Assembly (NCBI GenBank): GCA_050873765.1
Contig: JBNMJK010000002.1
Coordinates: 28,063-92,062 of the forward strand
DNA from: Sodaliphilus sp050873765
Lineage (GTDB): Bacteria; Bacteroidota; Bacteroidia; Bacteroidales; Muribaculaceae
DNA length: 64,000 nt
Direction: 5' to 3'
Shown here: piece by piece, positions 36,716-43,594 of the stretch
Numbering within the stretch: position 1 is the stretch's first letter
Layout of the letters: the number at the start of each line of letters is the position of its first letter
Notes under the pieces: model-generated
Seen by the model: the letters and a program-made list of their open reading frames with translations, nothing else
Told to the model about the DNA's origin: nothing
The model's database searches: none
Translations under genes and position numbers: made by a program

Positions 36716-37416
36716 TTGTTGTGCTGGTTTAATTGTTCGATGATGGTGAGTGCGTCGTCGTCGTTTTTCAGTCTGTCGATATATTGCATAAAGAAGAAAT
36801 CCACCACCTCTTGCGTTTTGTATTTCTTCATAGCCAGATAGCGCATCTGCAAATCAGGATAGCGAGCTAAGAGCGACGTGAGCACTTTATAGTTGAGCTC
36901 CACTAACTGCCTGTCGATGAAATCGAGAATAAAGAACGATGACTGGCAATCGTAGGTGAAAAGCGTCTCCACCTTTTTATTAGGCATCAATCGCATATAG
37001 TATTCCGATGGATACCCGTTCCAGAATTTCACAAAGGCGATTTTTTCAGTAAAATAAAGAGGAATGTAGTTTGAAAACCATTCGCGCTTATTGTTGAACA
37101 CCTTGTTGATATAATTGGTGTTAGCCAGCCAAAGAGAGTCGCCCACGGTGATGGCTATGGCCTGGTTATCCACAACAAGTTGTGATTCAGGATCGGAGGT
37201 GTATATCTCGGTTTCGAGTTCATTGTTGTAGTAAACGATGGGTCCAGAATATGCGGCGGCAGGTTCGTTGCCGATTATCGATTTCCAGTTGCTGTACACA
37301 TAGATAGTGTCGATAGCCGTTGTGGTATCTGGCACAACAGCTTCATTACCACGCGTTTGTGCGAAACACTGTAGTCCTAAAAAAGCTAATAATAGATATA
37401 AAAATACTGCTTTCAT
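36712..37416 (-). CDS. Secreted hypothetical protein
   Basis: About 234 residues from ATG 37416, chosen because MKAVFLYLLLAFLGLQCFAQ is a signal peptide and a promoter box lies 24-31 bp upstream; the longer frame to 37575 would run through that promoter. The mature part has aromatic-rich beta stretches (YSNWKSIIGNEPAAAYSGPIVYYNNELETEIY is the start of it) then a helical end (LEVVDFFFMQYIDRL-like). No known motif. Operon partner of the downstream gene. Confidence 0.68.
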   Translation of the reverse strand: MKAVFLYLLLAFLGLQCFAQTRGNEAVVPDTTTAIDTIYVYSNWKSIIGNEPAAAYSGPIVYYNNELETEIYTSDPESQLVVDNQAIAITVGDSLWLANTNYINKVFNNKREWFSNYIPLYFTEKIAFVKFWNGYPSEYYMRLMPNKKVETLFTYDCQSSFFILDFIDRQLVELNYKVLTSLLARYPDLQMRYLAMKKYKTQEVVDFFFMQYIDRLKNDDDALTIIEQLNQHNK

Positions 37417-37439
37417 TCTTACTCGTTGCTTTTTGTCTG

Positions 37440-37447
37440 CAAAGATA
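37440..37447 (-). promoter_or_regulatory. Promoter -7 box TATCTTTG of the 37416-36164 operon
   Basis: Reverse-strand TAnnTTTG with a TTTG 22 bp further upstream as a possible -33 element; leader about 20 nt. Confidence 0.65.
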
Positions 37448-37629
37448 GTGCAAACCGAACGCAGAAAGCCAAACTCGTTTGAACTTTTTGCTGAGGTGCC
37501 GCCTATCTTCTGCAAAGATAATAAGAATTTGCGAAAAGTATGCTTGCATTTCTTCCTATCGAGCCTGCTTCCCATAGGCGGAGGCTTTAGCGGTGGTTAA
37601 AAAGTTTTGCGTATGCCAGCAAATTGTGC

Positions 37630-37637
37630 TAATTTTG
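37630..37637 (+). promoter_or_regulatory. Promoter -7 box TAATTTTG
   Basis: TAnnTTTG match 28 bp upstream of the lipoprotein ATG at 37666. Confidence 0.6.
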
Positions 37638-37665
37638 AAGTGGAGTATTATCTCGGTGTTTTTTT

Positions 37666-38031
37666 ATGAAAAAATATGTGTTGCTTTTCTTTTTCATCTA
37701 TGCGTTAGCATCGTGTGGCGATGATGTCGGTAAGGCTGGGCCTCAGGGCAAAAATCCACCTGCTCTGATCGGTGAGGCTCTCGGTAACGGCTATTCCTGC
37801 GACTCGCTCCACTACTATTACCACGCCGACACCATGGACGTGGCCCAACCATCAACATTAAAGGTGCTGGGCGGTGGCTATGCTAAAGACGGGTTCACGG
37901 CTTACTATCAAGGAAAAGAGGTGCAAGGTGCACAAGGAAGTTCTTTTCGGTGGGTGGGAGGTGACACAGCCACAGATGTGACCGACATATACATAGACGG
38001 AATACAGCAACCCTTTAAATCAAGAAAATAA
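37666..38031 (+). CDS. Small lipoprotein
   Basis: 121 residues. The signal sequence and lipobox (FFFIYALASC) are followed by a small beta-rich domain (LKVLGGGYAKDGFTAYYQGKEVQGA). This resembles the DKNYW-type proteins of Gram-negatives, which carry the gap-and-turn motif in this place (GYAKDGFTAYYQGKEV), but the match is loose. Its TAA stop overlaps the nitroreductase ATG by one base (TAATG). Confidence 0.65.
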   Translation: MKKYVLLFFFIYALASCGDDVGKAGPQGKNPPALIGEALGNGYSCDSLHYYYHADTMDVAQPSTLKVLGGGYAKDGFTAYYQGKEVQGAQGSSFRWVGGDTATDVTDIYIDGIQQPFKSRK

Positions 38032-38561
38032 TGAACGATTTCCATTCTTTGCTGCTAAATAGGCGCAGCATACGCAAGTATCAAGATAAAGAGCTTTCTG
38101 CCGATGATGTGAAACTGATTTTGGAGGCAGCTTTGTTGGCACCGACTTCAAAAAATATGCGATCATGGTCGTTTACGGTGGTTGAGGGGCAAGACGCTTT
38201 GATGCGACTTTCACAATGCAAGCCCCAGTTTGCCACACCGATTGCCCGATGCAAATTGGCGGTGGTGGTAAGTGGCGACGCATCAGCAAACGACGCATGG
38301 GTGGAAGACGCGTCGATAGCCGCCACATATATTCAGCTACAAGCCGAGGCGTTGGGCTTAGGAAGCTGCTGGATTCAAGTGCGCAACCGAATGTGTGACG
38401 ACTACACTTCGGCTGGCGACATGGTGAAACAAATGTTTGACATCGATGAGCAGCAGCAGGTGCTGTGTGTGATATCAATCGGCTATAAAGATGAAGTGCG
38501 AAAGCCTGCCGATCCAGAAAAACTCTGTTGGGAAAAGGTGCACATAGGCAAGTGGAAATAA
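38031..38561 (+). CDS. Nitroreductase-family protein
   Basis: 176 residues of the FMN-dependent nitroreductase fold. FMN-binding motifs are RRSIRKYQDKELS at the N-terminus, APTSKNMRSWSFTVV, and EDASIAATYIQLQAEALGLGSCWIQVR in the middle. The C-terminal ISIGYKDEVRKP completes the pattern. Substrate unknown; members reduce nitroaromatics, quinones or flavins. It is coupled to the upstream lipoprotein and followed 21 bp later by kdsC. Confidence 0.88.
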   Translation: MNDFHSLLLNRRSIRKYQDKELSADDVKLILEAALLAPTSKNMRSWSFTVVEGQDALMRLSQCKPQFATPIARCKLAVVVSGDASANDAWVEDASIAATYIQLQAEALGLGSCWIQVRNRMCDDYTSAGDMVKQMFDIDEQQQVLCVISIGYKDEVRKPADPEKLCWEKVHIGKWK

Positions 38562-38582
38562 ACAGTCAATAACGAAAGATTC

Positions 38583-39107
38583 ATGAGTTCCATTAATTAC
38601 GACTTGAAAAAGATAAAGGGGATAGCGTTCGACGTGGACGGGGTGCTGTCGCCTTCTACCATACCACTGTCGCCGGAAGGCGAGCCGCTGCGCATGGTGA
38701 GTATAAAAGATGGCTATGCGCTGCAACTGGCTGTTAAAAAAGGCTTGAAGATAGCAATTATCACTGGAGGCAGCACAAAGGCTGTGGACGTTCGTTTTCG
38801 TGGCTTAGGCATAGAAGATGTGTATCTTGGTGCTTCTATGAAGTTGCCAATACTTCATCAATGGATGGAGGATAATGGTTTAGAAGCTGCCGAAGTGGCT
38901 TTTGTGGGTGATGATATTCCCGACATTCAGCCTATGGAGCATGTGGGGCTTGCTGTAGCTCCCTCCGATGCTGCCGAAGAAGTGAAGCGCGTGGCTTCCT
39001 ACATATCTCCTAAAATGGGCGGATATGGCGTGGCGCGCGAGCTTATTGAGCAGGTGATGAAGGCTAAAGGGTTGTGGCTGACCGATCAGCATGCTTTTGG
39101 CTGGTAA
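38583..39107 (+). CDS. kdsC: 3-deoxy-D-manno-octulosonate-8-phosphate phosphatase (KdsC-like HAD)
   Basis: 174 residues. HAD nucleophile motif with Asp17/Asp19 (IAFDVDGVLS), the Ser/Thr motif IITGGST and the terminal acidic motif FVGDDIPDIQ. The SIKDGYALQLAVKKGLKIAIITGG block is characteristic of KdsC, which hydrolyses KDO-8-P in LPS inner-core synthesis. Close HADs can act on N-acylneuraminate-9-P, so the substrate is inferred. Maf follows. Confidence 0.9.
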   Translation: MSSINYDLKKIKGIAFDVDGVLSPSTIPLSPEGEPLRMVSIKDGYALQLAVKKGLKIAIITGGSTKAVDVRFRGLGIEDVYLGASMKLPILHQWMEDNGLEAAEVAFVGDDIPDIQPMEHVGLAVAPSDAAEEVKRVASYISPKMGGYGVARELIEQVMKAKGLWLTDQHAFGW

Positions 39108-39124
39108 AAAAATAAATTTTGCTG

Positions 39125-39700
39125 ATGCTTGATAATTTAAAGAAATACCAGATAATTCTTGCAAGTGGCTCGCCAAGAAGACGGGAACTGCTGAAGGCAC
39201 TCGGAGTGAACTTTCGTGTTGGGGTGGTCAAGGGCATTGAGGAAACTTATCCAGCCGACCTGCCTGTGTGTGAAATACCCGTATTCTTGTCGCGACAGAA
39301 GGCTCATGCCTACCATGCTCAGCCCGACGATTTGATTATCACGGCCGACACTGTGGTGATTTTGGATAAAAAAGTGATGGGCAAGCCGGCTGATGAAGCG
39401 GATGCAAGACGGATGCTTTCGGCACTATCTGGGAGATTGCATAAGGTGATCACAGGGGTGACAATCTCCACTGCGGATCGCGTGGAGTCGTTCAGCTGCA
39501 CATCAGAGGTGGAGTTTGCTCCGCTCACTGATGATGAAATAGACTATTACATTACAAATTTCCGCCCGTTCGATAAGGCCGGCTCCTATGGCATTCAGGA
39601 ATGGATTGGATATGTGGGCATTAAGGGTATTCGAGGCAGTTTTTACAATGTGATGGGACTTCCCGTGCAGCGGCTGTATGCTATGCTGAAAACATTTTAA
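39125..39700 (+). CDS. maf: Maf-like nucleoside triphosphate pyrophosphatase
   Basis: About 191 residues. The family signature ILASGSPRRRELLKALG is present at the N-terminus, with the central ADTVVILDKKVMGKPADE block and the KAGSYGIQEW block. Maf proteins hydrolyse non-canonical or dTTP/UTP nucleotides; sequence cannot fix which. ATG 39125 is preferred to TTG 39119. Its stop codon overlaps that of the convergent gene in a shared TTAA. Confidence 0.92.
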   Translation: MLDNLKKYQIILASGSPRRRELLKALGVNFRVGVVKGIEETYPADLPVCEIPVFLSRQKAHAYHAQPDDLIITADTVVILDKKVMGKPADEADARRMLSALSGRLHKVITGVTISTADRVESFSCTSEVEFAPLTDDEIDYYITNFRPFDKAGSYGIQEWIGYVGIKGIRGSFYNVMGLPVQRLYAMLKTF

Positions 39701-40818
39701 TCCAGAAGATCCACGTAGGCACAATACTGGGTATCGCTGAAGATAGGCGTCAGATAGATTCTGTTTTCCAGTTGCTTAGAAAAACCACCCTTACTGTATT
39801 CTATTTTGAATTTTCCAATTGAGCCTTTATTCAGAAATTTTTCTCCAATCTTGCAGGTTACAAGCCCCATGGTGGCTCTGAGATTCACTTCTACGCAAGG
39901 GTCAAGCATCGTTTCGCCGTCAGCGTTGGTGTATAGAAGCATATCCACACCGGCATAGCCGCTGTAGTGCTTTGCAAAGATATGACTTACTGCTTGTGCC
40001 ACAATGGGCACGATTTGATGAAGGAGAGGATATTTTGCAGCGATTCTGCTGTGAAGATATTCCTTGCTTGCCACTATGCCGCAATTGTATTGGCTGTGAC
40101 TGTCGCTTTCAAAAACAGAATAACCGATAAACTCGGCTTTTCCATCTGCACATTCAAACTCAAGGGCAAAGTCTAATAAGCGGTTCAAGCCCACCTCGCA
40201 CATCACCGCCCCCTGGCGCTTAATAGCTCCTCGGCACCATCGCTCAAACTCAGGCGAAGTGGGGTCGATGGCATGGTAAATGCCTTGTCCGCTTCCCGAC
40301 CAAGGCATTTTAATATAGCTTCCAGGATTGCTGATGGCAAAATCTTGCGCATCTTGAAAGCACATCTTTTCGGTGGGCGTGGGGGAGAGGGGAAGTGAGG
40401 TGTTGGCTTTAATGTATTGGCTCATGGCGATAGTGCTGCGCCGGTGTGAGAGGTTTCTTATTTCACAGATTTTTGAATCTGTCGGGAGTGCACCAGGTGT
40501 TACCCCAAGGTTGATGAGCCTTTGCTTCATAGCGCCACTCCAGCCCCATGGCCGAAACTCTGCATCATGAATTTTGGGTAGGTCTTCTGCCGTGATGCCT
40601 TTGATGGAGAGGTGGTGCTGGGCACTGGTAGCTTCAAGCCACTCGCATGCTTTCGCATTGCTGACCAGCACCATGCTGCCTTCAGGAGCATACCACATGG
40701 GCAGTGTGCATAAGTCGTTCTGCATTTTCTGCGCAAATTTAGGAGCTGTGTAATATCCGCCAGCGTGCGCGAGGGCAAGGTCGTTGTCGGGGTTGAAAAG
40801 GAATATTTTCTGTGCCAT
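39697..40818 (-). CDS. Conserved Bacteroidales protein, ATP-grasp-like
   Basis: 373 residues starting KIFLFNPDNDLALAHAGGYYTAPKFAQ. The central part has GSYIKMPWSGSGQGIYHA, resembling the glycine-rich ATP-binding loop of ATP-grasp ligases, and the C-terminal part has GYAGVDMLLY and VEVNLRATMG, matching the metal-binding end of that fold. Known as a Bacteroidales hypothetical; a peptide- or cofactor-ligase role is inferred only. The promoter box lies 8-15 bp upstream of the ATG. Confidence 0.72.
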   Translation of the reverse strand: MAQKIFLFNPDNDLALAHAGGYYTAPKFAQKMQNDLCTLPMWYAPEGSMVLVSNAKACEWLEATSAQHHLSIKGITAEDLPKIHDAEFRPWGWSGAMKQRLINLGVTPGALPTDSKICEIRNLSHRRSTIAMSQYIKANTSLPLSPTPTEKMCFQDAQDFAISNPGSYIKMPWSGSGQGIYHAIDPTSPEFERWCRGAIKRQGAVMCEVGLNRLLDFALEFECADGKAEFIGYSVFESDSHSQYNCGIVASKEYLHSRIAAKYPLLHQIVPIVAQAVSHIFAKHYSGYAGVDMLLYTNADGETMLDPCVEVNLRATMGLVTCKIGEKFLNKGSIGKFKIEYSKGGFSKQLENRIYLTPIFSDTQYCAYVDLLD

Positions 40819-40825
40819 AATGGTA

Positions 40826-40833
40826 CAAAGTTA
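40826..40833 (-). promoter_or_regulatory. Promoter -7 box TAACTTTG of the ATP-grasp-like gene
   Basis: Reverse-strand TAnnTTTG whose G lies 8 bp from the ATG at 40818; predicted near-leaderless. Confidence 0.6.
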
Positions 40834-40885
40834 CACAACTTTAATAATAATTTTGCGCAAATTGTGAGATATAAATTTAATTCAC

Positions 40886-40893
40886 TATCTTTG
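40886..40893 (+). promoter_or_regulatory. Promoter -7 box TATCTTTG of the 67-aa membrane protein
   Basis: TAnnTTTG match 19 bp upstream of the ATG at 40913. Confidence 0.65.
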
Positions 40894-40912
40894 CATAAAA
40901 TATTTTTGACTT

Positions 40913-41116
40913 ATGAAAGCAACGTTATATAAAGAGGAACTGCAGCAATGCGAGCCTATTGATGAAAAGAAATTGGCCATAGCGGAAAACAAGCCTGCCA
41001 AGGTGGACGCTCCACGCCAAAACTATTATATTGTGGACTACAAAACGCTGGTGAAGCCAACCATTATTGCAGCATTGATTTTTGTGGTGTTTATAGTGGC
41101 GCTGTTTGTTTTCTAA
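40913..41116 (+). CDS. Small single-pass membrane protein (67 aa)
   Basis: 67 residues: a charged, Lys/Glu-rich N-terminal half, the block NYYIVDYKTLVKPTIIA, and one C-terminal membrane helix (TIIAALIFVVFIVALFVF) ending at the C-terminus, so it is predicted to be tail-anchored. It has its own clear promoter, which supports expression. Function unknown. Confidence 0.6.
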   Translation: MKATLYKEELQQCEPIDEKKLAIAENKPAKVDAPRQNYYIVDYKTLVKPTIIAALIFVVFIVALFVF

Positions 41117-41171
41117 TCTGTATTGAAGACTTGAAAATTAGCATTGGATTTCAATTTTTTTATTCAAACCT

Positions 41172-41202
41172 TTTGTGGTTACAAAAAAAATGACTACCTT
41201 TG
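41172..41202 (+). promoter_or_regulatory. Full Bacteroidetes promoter of the tRNA-Arg pair
   Basis: TTTG (41172-41175), 19-bp spacer, then TACCTTTG (41195-41202): an exact match to the TTTG-N19-TAnnTTTG arrangement, 44 bp before the first tRNA. Confidence 0.8.
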
Positions 41203-41246
41203 CATCGCATTTGAGAAAAGCAGATAACTGGCTCTCAAAATTTATT

Positions 41247-41320
41247 GGCTCCTTAGCTCAACTGAATAGAGCATCTGACTACGGATCAGAAGGTTATAGG
41301 TTTGAATCCTATAGGAGTCA
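41247..41320 (+). tRNA. tRNA-Arg (anticodon ACG), copy 1
   Basis: 74 nt. Acceptor GGCTCCT/AGGAGTC, anticodon loop CTACGGA (ACG), T-loop GGTTTGAATCC. CCA is not encoded. The sequence is identical to copy 2 starting 120 bp downstream. Confidence 0.93.
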
Positions 41321-41366
41321 CAACAAATGAAAGTTGTGATTACTTTCATTGAAATTATTAAATTTT

Positions 41367-41440
41367 GGCTCCTTAGCTCAACTGAATAGAGCATCTGACT
41401 ACGGATCAGAAGGTTATAGGTTTGAATCCTATAGGAGTCA
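41367..41440 (+). tRNA. tRNA-Arg (anticodon ACG), copy 2
   Basis: Identical to copy 1. The 46-nt spacer between them holds a hairpin (AATGAAAG with CTTTCATT) that probably helps processing of a shared transcript. Confidence 0.93.
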
Positions 41441-41443
41441 CTT

Positions 41444-41468
41444 AAAAGGAATCGAAAGATTCCTTTTT
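41444..41468 (+). terminator. Terminator of the tRNA-Arg pair
   Basis: AAAAGGAATC (41444-41453), GAAA loop, GATTCCTTTT (41458-41467) followed by more T. Confidence 0.85.
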
Positions 41469-41498
41469 TTTGTTATTATCACAATGGTTTTGCCTGGA

Positions 41499-41599
41499 CT
41501 CAGTAGAATATTAGTGGCTCAGTAGAAAATTAGTGGGGATAAGCAAATAGGTTGGCGATGCGGAAGATGAAGAACTTCGGCTCAGTACATAATAAGTGG
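41499..41599. repeat. Three 19-bp direct repeats CTCAGTA...AGTGG
   Basis: CTCAGTAGAATATTAGTGG (41499-41517), CTCAGTAGAAAATTAGTGG (41518-41536) and CTCAGTACATAATAAGTGG (41581-41599). The first two are directly adjacent. They may be remnants of transposon ends or protein-binding sites. Confidence 0.65.
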
Positions 41600-41633
41600 C
41601 TTACCCTATAAAGTTCCGAGGATTAGAGAGAAA

Positions 41634-41749
41634 GTAGGGGCGCACGGCTCGTGCGTTCGCTTCCATCCCCAGTTTATTGCCTGACAAATCCAACATATTT
41701 TTTCACAATGCTATGGGCGTGGGCGGGCACACGAACCGTGTGTCCCTAC
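41634..41749. repeat. 116-bp inverted-repeat element
   Basis: GTAGGGGCGCACGGCTCGTG at the left is matched by the reverse complement of CACGAACCGTGTGTCCCTAC at the right (about 17 of 20 bases). No coding inside. It resembles a very small MITE or intergenic repeat. Together with the 19-bp repeats and a terminator it fills the gene-free stretch 41441-41948. Confidence 0.6.
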
Positions 41750-41850
41750 AAGGATTGCTGGCATTCACTTCTCTCTGTGTAAACATTACTACACAGCACT
41801 AATTCTTTTCCCACCAATTATTTTTAAGGCTACTAAATGGCGCAAAAAAA

Positions 41851-41900
41851 GGAGAGAGGTGGCAAAACGCGGTCTTGTGGCTGGTTTTGCTGCCTCTCTT
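41851..41900 (-). terminator. Terminator of the 41949-42347 gene
   Basis: GGAGAGAGGTGGCAAAAC (41851-41868) pairs with GTTTTGCTGCCTCTCTT (41884-41900) apart from two central mismatches. On the minus strand the stem is followed by CCTTTTTTT. Confidence 0.65.
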
Positions 41901-41948
41901 TTCTGTAAGCACATTTACATGGCGTAAATGCAAGAATAAATGGCAGAA

Positions 41949-42347
41949 CTATATGATGCAGTCGATAATGGTTTCGGCGTCGCCATCTTCAAATATGCAG
42001 GTGTCGGTGACTGGCTGGTAGAGCATTTGGGAGAATTTAAACAGCCGCAATGCCACAAACTCATGGTCGGCTGAGTAGCACATTTCCAGAAGGTAGTTGC
42101 CAAGGTGCGCTTCCGGTAGTTTACCCATATTAGAGAACGTCTGCTGGCGGCTGTCAGCTTTAGCGCTCAGCGCACGCTCGAGTTTGCCACCATCTTCTTG
42201 TGAGTATTCAATCTTCTTTGAGATTAATTTGCTGTCGGTTGGAGTATAAGTGGCTGTGCAGCACAAGCCGAATAAAGAGTTTTTGATAGATACACGACTG
42301 TCGTTGGAAAGGTCTTTAGCGATTTCCAGATTTTTAAATTTAGGCAT
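41949..42347 (-). CDS. Hypothetical protein
   Basis: 132 residues, no signal peptide, opening MPKFKNLEIAKDLSNDSRVS. Predicted mixed alpha/beta (SLFGLCCTATYTP; YLLEMCYSADHEFVALRLFKF). Not recognised. It has its own terminator and lies in the accessory region after the tRNA-Arg genes. Confidence 0.6.
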   Translation of the reverse strand: MPKFKNLEIAKDLSNDSRVSIKNSLFGLCCTATYTPTDSKLISKKIEYSQEDGGKLERALSAKADSRQQTFSNMGKLPEAHLGNYLLEMCYSADHEFVALRLFKFSQMLYQPVTDTCIFEDGDAETIIDCII

Positions 42348-42496
42348 ATAATTATACTTTTTTTCTTTGTTAGTGAATGTATTTAATACATGAATGTATT
42401 GCCTCTCAAGCGCTGAGCAGAAGTGAACATTGTTTGCAAAGCGCTAAAGGACGGAAAAATAAATGGTTTGATTTGGGAGTATAAGTGTATGTACAG

Positions 42497-42874
42497 CTAA
42501 CAAAGAAGATGCCTCAGCGTGAGAATGAAATACACGCATGAAGGCAAAGCCAATATCGGTTTCGATACAATATTACCTAATCCGCGATAATTGGTGAATG
42601 TATTTTTCTGTATGTTGAACAAATGGTGAGTTCGGGCGAGAGTGCGTAGCGCATTTGTAAAGCTTGAAGATGGCAAAACTCGCTCAGGCATTGTGCTGCA
42701 GATGCGTGCCAGCTCCAGATTCTCGCTAATCACGGCTTGAGGCTTTTCGTGGCTGTAGTCCACATAGCCTTGTCTGTCGCTTTTCATAGGCTTGCTGCTC
42801 GTGGTGTCAGCAGAAGCCTGATAAGCAAAAGCGAGGCATAGGACGGTAAAAAGTATTTTAAGCCATTTTTGCAT
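42497..42874 (-). CDS. Small exported hypothetical protein
   Basis: 125 residues from ATG 42874. The N-terminal KWLKILFTVLCLAFAYQASA is a signal peptide. The mature part contains a Ser-rich acidic stretch and ends hydrophobic (VYFILTLRHLLC), which may mean the C-terminus has drifted or been truncated. Not recognised. Confidence 0.5.
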   Translation of the reverse strand: MQKWLKILFTVLCLAFAYQASADTTSSKPMKSDRQGYVDYSHEKPQAVISENLELARICSTMPERVLPSSSFTNALRTLARTHHLFNIQKNTFTNYRGLGNIVSKPILALPSCVYFILTLRHLLC

Positions 42875-43188
42875 CAATCGTGCTTTACATTAATTTTATT
42901 ATTCGGTAAAATTAGCAAAAAAATATGTAATGGCAAAACATTGTTGAGCCCCTTCAAACACCATTGTATGGGCTTGTATCATTATAAGAAAATGTAATAG
43001 CGTATTATGATCAGTGTTTTTTATTGCTTTTTGCAATTTTTGTGTCCAATGTGTTATATATTTGCACATAGTATGTTGTATATTTGCACATAATTAAAAC
43101 GGCTTCAACTATTAATGAAACTTGAGCAATAATTATTGTGGGAAGAACTTGATAATTTTAAACCTATTAAAAAATCATTTCTTTATAA

Positions 43189-43362
43189 CAAGCTGCAAAG
43201 AGGTATAGAAAAGCAGCCGAATGTGAAGATGCCAGGATAAAACGAGAATTTGGCGAACGATTTGGAAATGGCGAACACATTGCTCGAATGGCTGATAAGG
43301 AAGAGGCTGAACGATGGTATGCTGCTGCTGATAATTATGAAGTGAGACATAACAAAAAATAG
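43189..43362 (+). pseudogene. Decayed fragment of a Sel1-repeat-like gene
   Basis: An open stretch between stops, without a start codon, encoding 57 residues with AAKRYRKAAE and KEEAERWYAAADNYEV, which resemble Sel1/TPR helices (W-Y-x-A-A pattern). It lies directly before the Sel1-like gene and is probably what remains of a longer or neighbouring gene. The rest of 42878-43366 is AT-rich with no supported gene. Confidence 0.5.
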
Positions 43363-43366
43363 AAAA

Positions 43367-43594
43367 ATGAAATATACATTAAAAAAAACAGTCAAGAAGC
43401 TTGTTGGGCTTCCTGACGTATTGAGGTTCAAAAAATAAAAAAAACGCTCTAAAAATACTGATTTCTCAGAGTTTCATCAATTAGCTGAGTGTTATCACCA
43501 AGGAATTGGCACTCGCAAGAGCTATAAGCAAGCTCTAAAATGGTATATTAAGGAGGCTGAACATGGTGGAGCAGGCGTTAAGTTTGCTCTTGGA
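43367..43594 (+). pseudogene. 5' part of the Sel1/TPR-like gene cut by an in-frame TAA
   Basis: ATG 43367 opens a frame identical to that of the following gene. TAA at 43436-43438 interrupts it after 23 codons. After the stop the same frame continues without break into 43595 and still encodes Sel1-type repeat sequence (FHQLAECYHQGIGTRKSYKQ, then ALKWYIKEAEHGGAGVKFAL). So the repeat domain begins before the first ATG of the called gene. Confidence 0.65.

Noticed and set aside
41499..41599. CRISPR-like array from the three 19-bp repeats
   Set aside because: Two units are directly adjacent without spacer, only three units exist, and there are no cas genes nearby.
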